A stretch of DNA of 64,000 nucleotides from Chryseobacterium carnipullorum (GCF_900142785.1 NZ_FRCD01000003.1:1-64000), one strand, 5' to 3'. Positions 28,116-38,530 are shown, counted from the first letter of the stretch. The notes: generated by a model from the sequence alone, not told the origin. Numbers and translations: made by a program.

Positions 28116-28868
28116 TTAATTATTATTGTTATTATTGTTATTATTCTTTCTAGGTCTTCTGTTATCTCGGTCTCCACCTCTGTTTCCACCTCCTGAAGGA
28201 CCTCCTTTCTTCTGTTGTCCCACTAGTGGAGAAAGTTCTCTTTTACCGTAAACTTCTCCTTTCATGATCCAAACTTTCACACCTAGTCTACCGTAAGTAG
28301 TGTGAGCTTCAGCCCAGTGATAATCGATATCAGCTCTGAAAGTAGACAAAGGAATTCTTCCGTCTTTGAAAGATTCGCTTCTTGCCATTTCAGCACCGTT
28401 CAATCTACCAGAGATCTGAACTTTGATACCTTCAGCACCCATTCTCATTGTACTGGCAATTGCCATTTTAACAGCTCTTCTGTAAGAGATTCTGTTTTCA
28501 ATTTGCTTAGAGATGCTGTCAGCCACTAATACTGCGTCAAGTTCAGGTCTTTTGATTTCGAAAATATTGATTTGAATATCCTTACCTGTAAGTTTCTTCA
28601 ATTCTTCTTTTAATTTATCAACTTCCTGACCTCCTTTACCGATGATAAGTCCCGGTCTAGCCGTAGTAATAGTTACTGTAACTAATTTTAAAGTTCTTTC
28701 AATATAAATTTTTGAGATACCACCTTTAGATAATCTAGCTTCAAGATATCTTCTGATTTTGTAGTCTTCTGCGATTCTGTCTCCATAATCTTTACCACCA
28801 AACCAGTTAGAATCCCATCCTCTGATTATACCTAATCTGTTACCAATTGGATTTGTCTTCTGTCCCAT
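28116..28868 (-). CDS. rpsC: 30S ribosomal protein S3 with poly-asparagine tail
   Basis: The 250-residue protein has the KH domain ([20 protein letters not shown]) and the C-terminal S3 signature ([39 protein letters not shown]). After residue ~220 it has a low-complexity tail, [20 protein letters not shown], followed by nine Asn encoded by AAT/AAC repeats. The tail has no role in the fold and could vary in length by slippage. It lies 7 nt after rplV. Confidence 0.98.
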   Translation of the reverse strand: MGQKTNPIGNRLGIIRGWDSNWFGGKDYGDRIAEDYKIRRYLEARLSKGGISKIYIERTLKLVTVTITTARPGLIIGKGGQEVDKLKEELKKLTGKDIQINIFEIKRPELDAVLVADSISKQIENRISYRRAVKMAIASTMRMGAEGIKVQISGRLNGAEMARSESFKDGRIPLSTFRADIDYHWAEAHTTYGRLGVKVWIMKGEVYGKRELSPLVGQQKKGGPSGGGNRGGDRDNRRPRKNNNNNNNNN

Positions 28869-28875
28869 ACCTTGA

Positions 28876-29274
28876 TTAATTTTCTTTATTACCTAAGATT
28901 AATGTAATGTGGTTTGATCTCTTTCTGATTCTATACCCTCTACCTTGTGGAGCTGGTCTTAGTCTCTTCAATTGTCTTGCACTGTCTACAAAAATTTCTT
29001 TAACGATAAGATTAGCTTCTTCGATATCAGCACCTTCGTTTTTAGCTTGCCAGTTGGCCATTGCTGAAAGTAAGACTTTTTCTAACTTGTTAGAAGCGTC
29101 TTTTTTAGAATATTTTAGGATGTATAAAGCTTTGTCTACTTCTACGCCTCTGATGATATCAGCTACTAATCTCATCTTTCTTGGAGAAGAAGGGCAATCG
29201 TTATGTAATGCTTTTACTACATCTTGATTTGTTAATTTACGTGCTAATGCACTTTCTCTTTTTCTTGATCCCAT
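28876..29274 (-). CDS. rplV: 50S ribosomal protein L22
   Basis: The 132-residue exit-tunnel protein has [20 protein letters not shown], the C-terminal signature [20 protein letters not shown] and HITLIL. It lies 2 nt after rpsS and 7 nt before rpsC. Confidence 0.98.
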   Translation of the reverse strand: MGSRKRESALARKLTNQDVVKALHNDCPSSPRKMRLVADIIRGVEVDKALYILKYSKKDASNKLEKVLLSAMANWQAKNEGADIEEANLIVKEIFVDSARQLKRLRPAPQGRGYRIRKRSNHITLILGNKEN

Positions 29275-29276
29275 GA

Positions 29277-29555
29277 TTATCTACTTCCTTTGTTTTTATT
29301 ACCACCATGACCTCTGAAAGATCTTGTTGGAGAAAATTCGCCTAACTTGTGACCAACCATGTTTTCTGTAACATATACAGGGATAAAAGATTTCCCGTTG
29401 TGTACAGCAATAGTTTGTCCTACGAAGTCTGGAGAGATCATAGACGCTCTAGACCAAGTTTTGATAACTGTCTTCTTACCAGACTCTATGTTTGTCTGAA
29501 CCTTCTTATCTAAAGTATGATGAATGAATGGTCCTTTTTTAAGTGATCTTGCCAT
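29277..29555 (-). CDS. rpsS: 30S ribosomal protein S19
   Basis: The 92-residue head protein begins [19 protein letters not shown] and has the signature [20 protein letters not shown] followed by [12 protein letters not shown]. It lies 2 nt after rplB. Confidence 0.98.
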   Translation of the reverse strand: MARSLKKGPFIHHTLDKKVQTNIESGKKTVIKTWSRASMISPDFVGQTIAVHNGKSFIPVYVTENMVGHKLGEFSPTRSFRGHGGNKNKGSR

Positions 29556-29557
29556 AA

Positions 29558-30379
29558 TTATTTACGTTTAGATATGATATGACGGTTAGACGCTTTGTTT
29601 TTCTTTCTGGTTTTGTACCCTTTAGCAGGCATACCATTTCTAGATCTTGGGTGACCTCCAGAAGAACGACCTTCACCACCTCCCATTGGGTGATCTACAG
29701 GGTTCATTACTACTGGTCTAGTTCTAGGTCTTCTACCTAACCATCTGCTTCTACCAGCCTTACCTGAAACAGTTAACTGATGATCAGAGTTAGAAACAGA
29801 TCCAATCATTGCATAACATTCAGTAAGGATCATTCTAGATTCTCCTGAAGGCAATTTGATGATGGCATATTTTCCGTCTCTTGAAGTTAATTGAGCTGAA
29901 GAACCAGCACTTCTTGCTAAAATTGCCCCTTGTCCAGGTTTCATTTCAACACAAGAAATAACAGTACCCAATGGAATGTTTTTCAATTTCATTGCGTTAC
30001 CGATGTTCGGTTCTACGCTTTCACCTGAAACTACCTTTTGATCTACTTTGATACCGTTTGGAGCGATGATATATCTCTTCTCTCCGTCTGCGTACTCTAA
30101 TAAAGCGATAAATGCAGTTCTGTTTGGATCATATTCTACAGTTTTTACCGTTGCTTCAACATCATGCTTGTTTCTTTTGAAGTCGATAATTCTGTATTTC
30201 TTTTTGTGTCCACCTCCGGTGTAACGCATGGTCATTTTACCAGTTTGGTTACGTCCACCTGACTTACTAATACCAACGGTTAGAGATTTCTCTGGTTTGT
30301 TGGTAGTAATTTCCTCAAAATTGTTTACAATTCTGAATCTCTGTCCTGGGGTGATAGGTTTTAATTTTCTAACAGACAT
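29558..30379 (-). CDS. rplB: 50S ribosomal protein L2
   Basis: The 273-residue peptidyl-transferase-centre protein has [20 protein letters not shown] and the signature [20 protein letters not shown], which includes the conserved functionally important His. The C-terminus is Lys-rich. It lies 21 nt after rplW. Confidence 0.98.
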   Translation of the reverse strand: MSVRKLKPITPGQRFRIVNNFEEITTNKPEKSLTVGISKSGGRNQTGKMTMRYTGGGHKKKYRIIDFKRNKHDVEATVKTVEYDPNRTAFIALLEYADGEKRYIIAPNGIKVDQKVVSGESVEPNIGNAMKLKNIPLGTVISCVEMKPGQGAILARSAGSSAQLTSRDGKYAIIKLPSGESRMILTECYAMIGSVSNSDHQLTVSGKAGRSRWLGRRPRTRPVVMNPVDHPMGGGEGRSSGGHPRSRNGMPAKGYKTRKKNKASNRHIISKRK

Positions 30380-30400
30380 TACTATTATTTATAATTATAA

Positions 30401-30691
30401 TTAATTTACAGCAAAAATATCGATTACTTCCCCTTCAGAAAGAGTGATAACCGCTTTTTTCAATTTGTTTGTCTTTCCTACTTGAAGACCTTTCTTAGTA
30501 TGCTTTGAAGAAACTTTAGGCGCATAAATCATGGTTCTAACGTCTGCTACTTTCACACCGTAAGCTTGTTCTATCGCTTTTTTAATCTGGATTTTATTCG
30601 CCCTAGGATCAACTAAGAAAGAATAAGCACCTCTTAAATCTGTAAGATAGTTTGCTTTCTCTGAAATAACTGGTTTAATAATAAGTGACAT
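30401..30691 (-). CDS. rplW: 50S ribosomal protein L23
   Basis: The 96-residue exit-site protein has IIKPVISEKANYLTDLRGAY and VDPRANKIQIKKAIEQAYGV, both typical. It lies 3 nt after rplD. Confidence 0.98.
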   Translation of the reverse strand: MSLIIKPVISEKANYLTDLRGAYSFLVDPRANKIQIKKAIEQAYGVKVADVRTMIYAPKVSSKHTKKGLQVGKTNKLKKAVITLSEGEVIDIFAVN

Positions 30692-30694
30692 GAT

Positions 30695-31324
30695 TTATTT
30701 CTTTAAATTTTCCTGGAATTTTTCAACTGCACCTTCTAAGAATACGATTTCACCTGCATTCATTAAGTCATATGAACTAATTTCGTTAAAGTTCATTACT
30801 TTAGTTTTAGGTAAGTTTCTTGAAGATAAATACACATTCTTGTTAGCTTCAGGAAGAACGAATAAAGATTTTTTATCGTTCAATGCCAATGCATCTAGGA
30901 TCGTGATAAAATCTTTAGTTTTAGGAGCGTTTAAGCTCATATCTTCCATTACTCTGATGCTGTTATCTCTCATTTTCTGAGATAAAACAGATTTTTTAGC
31001 CAATCTCTTAAGAGCTTTGTTCAATTTGAATCTGTAGTCTCTTGGTTTTGGTCCGAATACTCTACCTCCACCTCTGAAAGTTGGAGATTTGATATCACCA
31101 TATCTAGCAGAACCAGATCCTTTTTGCTTCTTAAGTTTCTTGGTAGAAGCAGTAATTTCGCTTCTTTCCTTTGATTTATGAGTCCCTTGTCTTTGTGCTG
31201 CAAGGTACTGTTTAACTTCTAGGTAAACCGCGTGCTGATTTGGCTCAATTCCGAATACTGATTCGTCTAGAGTTACTTTTCTTCCGGTCTCCTTTCCTGA
31301 TGTATTTAATACTACTAGTTCCAT
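30695..31324 (-). CDS. rplD: 50S ribosomal protein L4
   Basis: The 209-residue protein starts [20 protein letters not shown]. It carries the tunnel loop with [20 protein letters not shown] and [20 protein letters not shown]. In E. coli L4 autoregulates the S10 operon; here the operon begins with rplC. Its start overlaps the end of rplC by 10 nt, implying translational coupling. Confidence 0.98.
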   Translation of the reverse strand: MELVVLNTSGKETGRKVTLDESVFGIEPNQHAVYLEVKQYLAAQRQGTHKSKERSEITASTKKLKKQKGSGSARYGDIKSPTFRGGGRVFGPKPRDYRFKLNKALKRLAKKSVLSQKMRDNSIRVMEDMSLNAPKTKDFITILDALALNDKKSLFVLPEANKNVYLSSRNLPKTKVMNFNEISSYDLMNAGEIVFLEGAVEKFQENLKK

Positions 31325-31941
31325 TTTCTGATAATTACATAAGAATTTTTAGCTCCCGGAACAGCACCTTTTACTACTAAAAGATTTTGTTCTTGATCCA
31401 CTTTTAATACTTGAAGGTTTTGTACAGTTACCTGCTTACCTCCCATTCTACCCGCCATTCTCATTCCTTTGAATACTCTTGAAGGATCCGATCCAGCACC
31501 GATAGAACCTGGAGCTCTAAGTCTGTTGTGCTGACCATGAGTAGCTTGCATTACACCTCCAAAGCCATGTCTTTTAACAACACCCTGGAAACCTTTACCT
31601 TTTGAAGTACCTGTTACGTCAACAAATTCACCTTCAGCGAATAAATCAACTTTTACTTCTTCTCCTACTTTTACCTCGTCTACGAATTCTCTGTAGAATT
31701 CTACCAACTTAGCTTTTGGAGCAGAACCAGCCTTTTTGAAATGGCCAGCTAACGCTTTACCTACGTTCTTTTCACTCTTGTCATCGAAACCTAACTGAAC
31801 TGACTTATAGCCGTCCTTTTCAATGGTTCTGACCTGTAAAACCGAGCATGGACCCGCCTGAATAACTGTACAAGGAATATTTTTTCCTTCTTCGTTAAAC
31901 AAAGACGTCATACCGATTTTTTTACCAATAATACCTGACAT
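31315..31941 (-). CDS. rplC: 50S ribosomal protein L3
   Basis: The 208-residue protein starts [20 protein letters not shown] and has the conserved loop [12 protein letters not shown] and [20 protein letters not shown], including the Gln that is often methylated. It is the first gene of this superoperon because rpsJ, normally upstream, lies 15.5 kb away with the str operon. A promoter (32048-32078) and a roughly 100-nt leader precede it. Confidence 0.98.
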   Translation of the reverse strand: MSGIIGKKIGMTSLFNEEGKNIPCTVIQAGPCSVLQVRTIEKDGYKSVQLGFDDKSEKNVGKALAGHFKKAGSAPKAKLVEFYREFVDEVKVGEEVKVDLFAEGEFVDVTGTSKGKGFQGVVKRHGFGGVMQATHGQHNRLRAPGSIGAGSDPSRVFKGMRMAGRMGGKQVTVQNLQVLKVDQEQNLLVVKGAVPGAKNSYVIIRKWN

Positions 31942-32047
31942 TGTTTATGTTATAATAAAATTTATCTTTCTAATTCTACATTTTTAGGAGGTCTGAAGTA
32001 ATTTCTACTTTTGATATAGGCATACTACGCCCCTAAAATGGAGTGTG

Positions 32048-32078
32048 CAAATTTATGAATATTTTTAGAACTGACAAA
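32048..32078 (-). promoter_or_regulatory. Promoter of the rplC-rplQ superoperon
   Basis: On the minus strand TAAATTTG (32055-32048) matches TAnnTTTG, and TTTG (32078-32075) lies 19 nt upstream. The expected start site near 32042 gives a roughly 100-nt leader. That leader contains a small hairpin (AAGTA-gaaat-TACTT) and a GGC/GCC stem-loop, which might take part in autoregulation. Confidence 0.65.
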
Positions 32079-32188
32079 TATTTCGAGTAAAATATTTTGA
32101 TTTTTAATCATTTAGATGTTTTTGAAAAAATCAGGATGAAATTTTCAGTGAAATAATTTTGTTTTTAAAAAAGAAATTAACACGAAGT

Positions 32189-32953
32189 TTATTTTACAAT
32201 CACCGAAACCCCTATTTCCTCTAATCCGGCTTTATCTTCATCACAAATACCACTATCCGTAATCAGATAATCTATTTTATCCAGCGGAGCTATTTTTCCG
32301 AATCCTTTTTTGTTGAGTTTAGAAGAATCTCCCAGAATGACTACTTTTTCGGAACATTCGATCATCAATTGATTCAAATGAGCTTCCGCAGCATTGGAAG
32401 TACTGATCCCAAATTCCAAATCGATTCCATCGACTCCAAGAAAGAGCTTATTGCAGGAAAACTGCCTCAGAATAGTTTCAGAAATAGACCCTACTATAGA
32501 AGTAGAGCTCTTTCTCACCTCCCCACCGAGCTGAATGATATTAATATTGGGATTGTTGCAAAGTTCCAATGCAACCCTTAAGGAAGAGGTAAGAACCGTA
32601 AGCGGACCAAAGTTCACCAGCATCCTCGCAAGATAATGCATGGTTGTTCCGGAAGCCAGAATGATACAGTCATTTTCCTGAATCAGTTGCAGAGCACCTT
32701 TTGCAATATTCTGTTTCGCTTCCACATTGATGTTTTCTTTCTCATCTACATTCCTTTCATAAGCATACCTTACATGCTTGCTTGCTCCTCCATGGTTTCG
32801 AAAAAGCAATCCTAAGCTTTCGAGATAGTTCAGATCCTTTCGAACCGTAACCGACGAAACGTTCAACTTCTCACACAGATCCTGTACGAGAACATGCCCC
32901 TTTTCATCGAGTTCCTTTAATATATCATCATGCCTTGGTATTAACTTTTCCAT
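32189..32953 (-). CDS. glpR: DeoR/GlpR-family repressor
   Basis: The 254-residue regulator has an N-terminal DeoR helix-turn-helix (HVLVQDLCEKLNVSSVTVRK, DLNYLESLGLLFRNHGGA). The C-terminal sugar-phosphate-sensing domain (~75-250) has LASGTTMHYLARML, QLGGEVRKSSTSIVG and FLGVDGID. It is divergent from glpD with 117 nt between start codons, and the shared region carries repeated CGAAAC-type sites. By family and position it should repress the glycerol operon and respond to glycerol-3-phosphate; both are inference. Confidence 0.88.
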   Translation of the reverse strand: MEKLIPRHDDILKELDEKGHVLVQDLCEKLNVSSVTVRKDLNYLESLGLLFRNHGGASKHVRYAYERNVDEKENINVEAKQNIAKGALQLIQENDCIILASGTTMHYLARMLVNFGPLTVLTSSLRVALELCNNPNINIIQLGGEVRKSSTSIVGSISETILRQFSCNKLFLGVDGIDLEFGISTSNAAEAHLNQLMIECSEKVVILGDSSKLNKKGFGKIAPLDKIDYLITDSGICDEDKAGLEEIGVSVIVK

Positions 32954-33037
32954 TCTTATTCTTTCATCAAAATTACCATTTTTTTCCGAGACCGATAAAA
33001 TTTCATTTATTTTCTTTTTAGTTTCATTTTAAATTTA

Positions 33038-33045
33038 TACATTTG
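33038..33045 (+). promoter_or_regulatory. -7 promoter box of the glp operon
   Basis: TACATTTG matches TAnnTTTG and lies 25 nt before the glpD start codon. No clear TTG is seen upstream, which would suit a regulated promoter. The transcription start expected near 33051 falls inside the operator repeats. Confidence 0.55.
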
Positions 33046-33047
33046 AA

Positions 33048-33068
33048 AACGAAACATAAACGAAACAT
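33048..33068 (+). promoter_or_regulatory. Candidate GlpR operator repeats
   Basis: Two direct copies of AAACGAAACAT-like sequence (33048-33057 and 33058-33068) lie just after the promoter. A third half-site, GAAACGAAACGAA, overlaps the first glpD codons, and inverted partners (GTTTCATTTT at 33021-33030, TTTCATTT at 33001-33008) lie upstream. DeoR-family repressors often bind short repeats of this type. Confidence 0.55.
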
Positions 33069-33070
33069 TT

Positions 33071-34669
33071 ATGAAACGAAACGAAGAAATTAGTAAATTG
33101 ACCAGTGTAGAGGAATGGGACTTTATTGTCATCGGAGGAGGAGCCAGCGGTCTGGGCTCAGCATTAGATGCAGCCAGCAGAGGATTTAAAACTTTGCTCC
33201 TTGAGTCCCACGATTTTGCCAAAGCAACATCCAGCCGAAGTACCAAACTGGTACACGGTGGCGTAAGATATCTTGCGCAGGGAGATGTAGGACTTGTAAA
33301 AGAAGCCCTGAAAGAAAGAGGACTCCTGGCCCAAAATGCGGCACACGTAGTTAAAAACCAGTCATTTATTATTCCTAATTACACCTGGTGGGGAGGAATC
33401 TATTATAAAATAGGATTGTCTATCTACGATTTCCTTGCAGGAAAGCTAAGTCTTGGAAAAACAAAATACATCAGTAAGTCTAAAACTATTGAAAAGCTTC
33501 CGACGATTGAGCAACATAACCTTGCAAGTGGCGTGGTGTATCAGGACGGACAGTTTGATGATGCAAGATTAGCGATTAACTTATCCCAGACTCTGATCGA
33601 AAAAGGAGGAAGTGCAGTTAATTATATGAAGGTAACCGGGCTTTTGAAAAATAATTCCGGGAAAATAAATGGAGTCAAAGCAGAAGACCAGTTTTCACAC
33701 CAACAATATGAACTTCGTGCAAAAGCAGTCATCAATGCAACAGGGGTATTCACGAATGACATTCTGAATATGAATAATCCCAAGCACGGTAAATTTGTTG
33801 TTCCGAGCCAGGGGATCCATTTGGTATTGGACAAATCGTTCCTGAAAAGTGACGATGCCATCATGATTCCTAAAACATCGGACGGAAGAGTTCTTTTTGT
33901 TGTCCCATGGCATGACAGAGCATTGGTAGGAACTACAGATACGCTGCTGGAAAACCCAAGCTTTGAACCTCACGCTCTGGAATCTGAAATCAATTTCGTG
34001 TTAAATACAGCCAGACAATATTTAGCAAAGAAACCAACGAGAGAAGATGTAAAATCGATGTTCGCAGGATTACGACCGCTTGCAGCCCCAAAAGAAGGAG
34101 GTAAAAGTACAAAAGAAGTTTCCCGAAGTCATAAAGTCATTACTTCAGATACAGGACTGGTTTCCATCATTGGTGGAAAATGGACTACTTATCGTAAAAT
34201 GGCAGAGGACACCATTGACAAAGCTGTAGAGATTCTTCATTTAAACGGAGGACCTTCTCAAACAGAAAACCTTTCCATCCATGGTAATATGAGAGCGGAA
34301 CTTGTTGACCGCAGCAGTCATCTCTATGTATACGGATCAGATATTCCTGCCATAAAATCTTTACAGAACAGTAATCCTCAATATGCTCAGAAAATCCATC
34401 CGGATCATGGTTTTACCATTGCAGAAGCAGTCTGGGCCTTGAGACATGAAATGGCTGAAACTATAGAAGACATTCTTGCCCGAAGAGTCCGTCTCTTATT
34501 TTTAGATGCAAGAGCCGCGATCGACAGTGCTCATACCATTGCGCAGCTTATTGCCAAAGAAAAAGGATATTCTCAGGAATGGGCGAACCAACAGGAAAAA
34601 GAATTTATTGAATTAGCACAAGGATATTTATTAACCCCTTACTCTCCCAAAACTATTACTCATAATTAA
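33071..34669 (+). CDS. glpD: Aerobic glycerol-3-phosphate dehydrogenase
   Basis: The 532-residue FAD enzyme oxidises glycerol-3-phosphate to dihydroxyacetone phosphate and passes electrons to quinone at the inner membrane. It has the N-terminal dinucleotide fold [38 protein letters not shown] (substrate/FAD region), [28 protein letters not shown], and a C-terminal all-helical domain with [20 protein letters not shown]. The length is normal. It is followed by glpK after 11 nt, as part of a four-gene operon. Confidence 0.97.
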   Translation: MKRNEEISKLTSVEEWDFIVIGGGASGLGSALDAASRGFKTLLLESHDFAKATSSRSTKLVHGGVRYLAQGDVGLVKEALKERGLLAQNAAHVVKNQSFIIPNYTWWGGIYYKIGLSIYDFLAGKLSLGKTKYISKSKTIEKLPTIEQHNLASGVVYQDGQFDDARLAINLSQTLIEKGGSAVNYMKVTGLLKNNSGKINGVKAEDQFSHQQYELRAKAVINATGVFTNDILNMNNPKHGKFVVPSQGIHLVLDKSFLKSDDAIMIPKTSDGRVLFVVPWHDRALVGTTDTLLENPSFEPHALESEINFVLNTARQYLAKKPTREDVKSMFAGLRPLAAPKEGGKSTKEVSRSHKVITSDTGLVSIIGGKWTTYRKMAEDTIDKAVEILHLNGGPSQTENLSIHGNMRAELVDRSSHLYVYGSDIPAIKSLQNSNPQYAQKIHPDHGFTIAEAVWALRHEMAETIEDILARRVRLLFLDARAAIDSAHTIAQLIAKEKGYSQEWANQQEKEFIELAQGYLLTPYSPKTITHN

Positions 34670-34680
34670 AACTTTGCAGT

Positions 34681-36177
34681 ATGAAGGAAAAATTGATTCT
34701 CGCTCTGGACCAGGGTACAACTTCCTCTAGAGCCATCTTATTCAATCACAGCGGAGCTATTGAATATATCTCCCAGAAAAATTTTGAACAGATCTATCCT
34801 ACTCCGGGCTGGGTAGAGCATGATCCGAACGAAATATGGTCATCCCAAATATCCGTCGCAGCAGAAATCATTGCCAAAGCCGGAATTTCCGGATTGGAAG
34901 TAGCCGCCATTGGCATCACCAACCAGCGTGAAACAACTATTGTTTGGGATAAAGAAACAGGTGAACCTATTTATAATGCTATTGTATGGCAAGACAGAAG
35001 GACCTCAAAATACTGTGACGAATTAAAAGAACAGGGCCACGCCGAAATCATCAAAGAGAAAACCGGGCTTGTACTGGATGCCTATTTTTCGGCAACCAAA
35101 TTAAAATGGATTCTGGATCATGTAGATGGAGCAAGAGAAAAAGCCGCAGAAGGTAAATTATGTTTCGGAACGGTAGATACATGGCTCGTATGGAAACTTA
35201 CCCGTGGAAAAATGTTCATTACCGATGTTTCCAATGCCAGCAGAACCATGCTTCTGAACATTCATACTTTAGAATGGGATCAGGATCTATTAGATTTGTT
35301 TGACATTCCAAGATCTGTTCTTCCTGAAGTGAAACAGAGCAGTGAAATCTATGGAGAGACAGCAACGACTTTATTTTCAACCAAAATTCCTATTGCAGGA
35401 ATTGCAGGAGATCAGCAGGCTGCTTTATTCGGACAGATGTGCATCACTCCGGGAATGGTCAAGAACACCTACGGAACAGGATGTTTCCTGTTGATGAATA
35501 CCGGAAAAGAAGCGGTTTCTTCCAAAAATAACCTGTTAACAACGGTAGCATGGAAGATCAACGGAGAGGTGAACTACGCACTGGAAGGAAGTGTATTTGT
35601 AGGCGGTGCCGCGATTCAGTGGCTGAGAGATGGTCTGAAATTGATTCGTTCGGCGGAGGAAGTGAATGATCTGGCGGCAAGTGTTGAAGATAACGGAGGT
35701 GTTTATTTTGTTCCAGCCCTTACGGGATTGGGAGCGCCCTACTGGGATCAGTATGCAAGAGGAACTATTGTCGGGGTAACCCGCGGAACGACCAACGGAC
35801 ATATCGCCAGAGCTACTTTGGAAGGAATCGCATTCCAGGTTTACGATATTGTGAAATCCATGGAAGCAGATTCCGGAAGACCAAGTCTGGAACTCAGGGT
35901 AGACGGAGGAGCTTCTGCAAGTGATCTTCTGATGCAAATCCAGTCTGATCTTTTCGGATTCAAAATTACAAGACCAAAAACGCTTGAGACTACCGCATTA
36001 GGAGCTGCTTATCTTGCCGGTTTAGCCGTAGGATACTGGAAAGACCTCAATGAGATTCAATCTCAATGGGTAGTAGATGAAGATTTCAATCCGAAAGTGG
36101 ATAAAGAAAAAGCAGACAACATGATCCATTTCTGGAACAAAGCCGTGAAGCGTTCTCAAAGCTGGATCGAAGATTAA
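34681..36177 (+). CDS. glpK: Glycerol kinase
   Basis: The 498-residue FGGY kinase phosphorylates glycerol to glycerol-3-phosphate using ATP. Signatures are [19 protein letters not shown] (phosphate-binding), [64 protein letters not shown] (catalytic Asp) and [14 protein letters not shown]. The length is normal. It lies between glpD and glpF. Confidence 0.98.
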   Translation: MKEKLILALDQGTTSSRAILFNHSGAIEYISQKNFEQIYPTPGWVEHDPNEIWSSQISVAAEIIAKAGISGLEVAAIGITNQRETTIVWDKETGEPIYNAIVWQDRRTSKYCDELKEQGHAEIIKEKTGLVLDAYFSATKLKWILDHVDGAREKAAEGKLCFGTVDTWLVWKLTRGKMFITDVSNASRTMLLNIHTLEWDQDLLDLFDIPRSVLPEVKQSSEIYGETATTLFSTKIPIAGIAGDQQAALFGQMCITPGMVKNTYGTGCFLLMNTGKEAVSSKNNLLTTVAWKINGEVNYALEGSVFVGGAAIQWLRDGLKLIRSAEEVNDLAASVEDNGGVYFVPALTGLGAPYWDQYARGTIVGVTRGTTNGHIARATLEGIAFQVYDIVKSMEADSGRPSLELRVDGGASASDLLMQIQSDLFGFKITRPKTLETTALGAAYLAGLAVGYWKDLNEIQSQWVVDEDFNPKVDKEKADNMIHFWNKAVKRSQSWIED

Positions 36178-36200
36178 TTCCTCACTAAAAAAAACTACTC

Positions 36201-36932
36201 ATGACCCCATTTACCGCAGAACTTATAGGAACAATGCTTCTTATATTATTAGGCAACGGCGTTGTAGCGAATGTTGTCTTAAAAAATACCAAAGGAAATA
36301 ATTCAGGATGGATCGTCATTACCACCGCCTGGGCACTGGCCGTTTTCGTAGGGGTTACCGTTGCCGGCCCGGCAAGTGGTGCTCATCTGAATCCGGCCGT
36401 AACGATAGGGCTGGCTGTTGCCGGAAAATTCTCTTGGGATCTGGTTCCTTCGTATATTGCCGCACAACTGATCGGCGGAATGCTTGGCGCGTTCCTTGTC
36501 TGGCTTTTTAACAAAGACCATTTTGCGATTACGGAAGATGAAGGGGCAAAACTAGCCTGTTTCAGTACCGGGCCAGCCATCAGAAATACTTTTTCCAATC
36601 TCATCAGTGAGATCATCGGAACTTTTGTCCTGGTCTTTGTCATCTTTCACTTTTCTGATCCCAGCATTTCTCTGAATACTGATCCAACAGCTAAAGTAGG
36701 ACTTGGATCTGTCGGAGCACTTCCCGTTACTTTACTGGTTTGGGCCATCGGCTTATCTTTAGGGGGTACCACAGGTTATGCCATCAATCCGGCCAGAGAT
36801 TTAGCACCCAGAATCATGCACGCTATACTTCCTGTGAAAGGGAGCAGTGACTGGGGATATGCCTGGATTCCGGTTGCGGGTCCTGTTCTGGGAGCTGTCA
36901 TTGCAGCGGTTCTATATGGATTAATACAATAA
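36201..36932 (+). CDS. glpF: Glycerol uptake facilitator (aquaglyceroporin)
   Basis: The 243-residue MIP-family channel has six membrane helices and the two half-helices with NPA motifs: HLNPAVTIG near residue 68 and INPARDLAPR near 195. The Asp after the second NPA-R (NPARD) is typical of glycerol facilitators as opposed to pure water channels. It supplies glycerol to GlpK. It lies 23 nt after glpK. Confidence 0.97.
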   Translation: MTPFTAELIGTMLLILLGNGVVANVVLKNTKGNNSGWIVITTAWALAVFVGVTVAGPASGAHLNPAVTIGLAVAGKFSWDLVPSYIAAQLIGGMLGAFLVWLFNKDHFAITEDEGAKLACFSTGPAIRNTFSNLISEIIGTFVLVFVIFHFSDPSISLNTDPTAKVGLGSVGALPVTLLVWAIGLSLGGTTGYAINPARDLAPRIMHAILPVKGSSDWGYAWIPVAGPVLGAVIAAVLYGLIQ

Positions 36933-36942
36933 AAATTACGCG

Positions 36943-37743
36943 ATGAAAATTTTAATAACTGCATGCCTGATCATTTTAGGCACAGGGAAACTATTCTCTC
37001 AGGAGAACGAGGAACCTAAGGAGAACAACAGATTGGATTTTACCGCCAATATTCAGAATAATCACTTGTGGAGAGGTTTGATCATTACAGATAAACCTGT
37101 AGTGATGGGGAATCTTTCTTATGCTTTAGATGCTGAAAAGAAATGGAAGATTGGGATCTGGGGAGCTTCGGCATTAGCTGATGATAAGGATGGTACTCAT
37201 TATAAGGAGATCAATTATTACATTCAATACTCCCATCATCGTTTTTATATTGGGCTTTGGGATCTGTATAACTCAAGAAACATTAATACTGCCATCGCTG
37301 CAGACGATATTTTCAGTTATTCACAGAGAAGAACAGCCCATATCATCGATCTTAGAACCAACTATACTTTCGGACCTTCTTTCCCAATTAATGTAGAAGC
37401 GGATATTATGTTGTATGGAGGAGCGAATGCCGGAGAAGTTGTTTTGGATTCTGACGGCAGCTACAAAAAGAATAAGTATTCTACCTACATTCAGGCTAGC
37501 TATCCCGTCATTGTGGGTAAAAAGGTCAATCTGGACGCTTTCGTGGGTGCCGGATTTGCTCTGAACGACCGATATTTCCTTTACGGAAACGGTAAAAACA
37601 GCTTTGATATTGTCAACGTTGGGGTAAAAGCAGGTAAGACGGTCAAAATCACGGAACATTACAGTCTTCCGGTTTCTATGATGGCCATGTGGAATCCTTC
37701 GAATAAGTACGCAAGAATTCAACTGGCAGCTACCGTTTTCTAA
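36943..37743 (+). CDS. Putative outer-membrane beta-barrel protein of the glp operon
   Basis: The 266-residue protein has a signal peptide (MKILITACLIILGTGKLFSQ). The mature part consists of alternating strands such as LDFTANIQNNHLWRGLI, HRFYIGLWDLY and KVNLDAFVGAGFAL, ends in ARIQLAATVF with a C-terminal Phe, and so looks like a barrel of about twelve strands. It follows glpF by 10 nt and clearly belongs to the glycerol operon. An outer-membrane channel for glycerol or glycerol phosphodiesters would fit the context but is inference; I recognise no named porin family. Confidence 0.7.
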   Translation: MKILITACLIILGTGKLFSQENEEPKENNRLDFTANIQNNHLWRGLIITDKPVVMGNLSYALDAEKKWKIGIWGASALADDKDGTHYKEINYYIQYSHHRFYIGLWDLYNSRNINTAIAADDIFSYSQRRTAHIIDLRTNYTFGPSFPINVEADIMLYGGANAGEVVLDSDGSYKKNKYSTYIQASYPVIVGKKVNLDAFVGAGFALNDRYFLYGNGKNSFDIVNVGVKAGKTVKITEHYSLPVSMMAMWNPSNKYARIQLAATVF

Positions 37744-37761
37744 TTTTCATTTAACTCAATT

Positions 37762-37805
37762 ATATAAAGACCATTCCAAAACAGGGTGGCCTTTATATTT
37801 TCTAT
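37762..37805 (+). terminator. Probable terminator of the glp operon
   Basis: A 12-bp stem with one A-C mismatch (37762-37773 with 37787-37798) is followed by a T-rich stretch, 19 nt after the last stop codon of the operon. Confidence 0.55.
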
Positions 37806-37822
37806 GATAATTAAAATTGAAC

Positions 37823-38001
37823 CACAAAAGTTATTTGTTCTTTTAAACACATAAGAACACTTTAGTTGAAAAAATTTTAACCTTTTGAAAATCGTAAAAT
37901 CACATCAGCAGAAAATCAAAGATTTTTATAAGACTTAAGTGTACTTCTTTCCATCAGACTTGATACTTCAAATGAACTTAAGTGTTTTTAAAACTTTTGT
38001 G
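37823..38001. repeat. MITE-like palindromic element
   Basis: The region is bounded by a 10-bp perfect terminal inverted repeat (CACAAAAGTT at 37823-37832, AACTTTTGTG at 37992-38001). Inside, further inverted segments occur: TTTTAAACAC and AACACTTTAGTT on the left against AACTTAAGTGTT and GTGTTTTTAAA on the right. CTTAAGTGT occurs twice on the right side. No coding sequence is present. This organisation suggests a small non-autonomous dispersed repeat; no second copy was seen in the window. Confidence 0.5.
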
Positions 38002-38110
38002 ACTCTTATCGTTAAAAAAAATAGATTACGGTAATTATCTGAAACAGCCAATCACCGGGTTTTTACGGTTTAATTTTTGCTTAAATATTTTTACTTTTGA
38101 AGAAAAATAT

Positions 38111-38530
38111 ATGAAAAAGATTTTCAGCTTAGTGATCTTATGCATCAGCATTTTGTCTTTTGCACAAACAAAAACTCCTTTTGTGGGACAAAGAAGTTTT
38201 GACATTATTGAAGGATATAGTGGATCGGGAACACCACATTATTATCTGGATGTAAAGAAAAACGGTGATGTCTACTTTGGATTTGTTCAGATCAACCAGG
38301 CGGACAGAACTGAAACTACTGAGAAAGTGAATGCCGGAAAATACAACCCCAAGGTAATGAAGGTAGATTTTAAGAAATATGGCGAAAACTTTTTTGTAAA
38401 ATTTGACAAGGATAATATTTACCTTACAGATAAAGAAGGAAATATCCAGAAATCTGAGGACTGCTGCTCTTCCATGGAAAGTGCTACCAACGACACGTGT
38501 ACCTGCGAAAGTAAACTGTACAAGGAATGA
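38111..38530 (+). CDS. Secreted hypothetical protein, 139 residues
   Basis: The protein has a signal peptide (MKKIFSLVILCISILSFAQ). The mature part is probably beta-rich (HYYLDVKKNGDVYFGFVQI) and ends in a Cys-rich tail (SEDCCSSMESATNDTCTCES), suggesting disulfides. I recognise no family. Its stop overlaps the start of the next gene by 4 nt (ATGA), so the two are translationally coupled. Confidence 0.65.
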   Translation: MKKIFSLVILCISILSFAQTKTPFVGQRSFDIIEGYSGSGTPHYYLDVKKNGDVYFGFVQINQADRTETTEKVNAGKYNPKVMKVDFKKYGENFFVKFDKDNIYLTDKEGNIQKSEDCCSSMESATNDTCTCESKLYKE

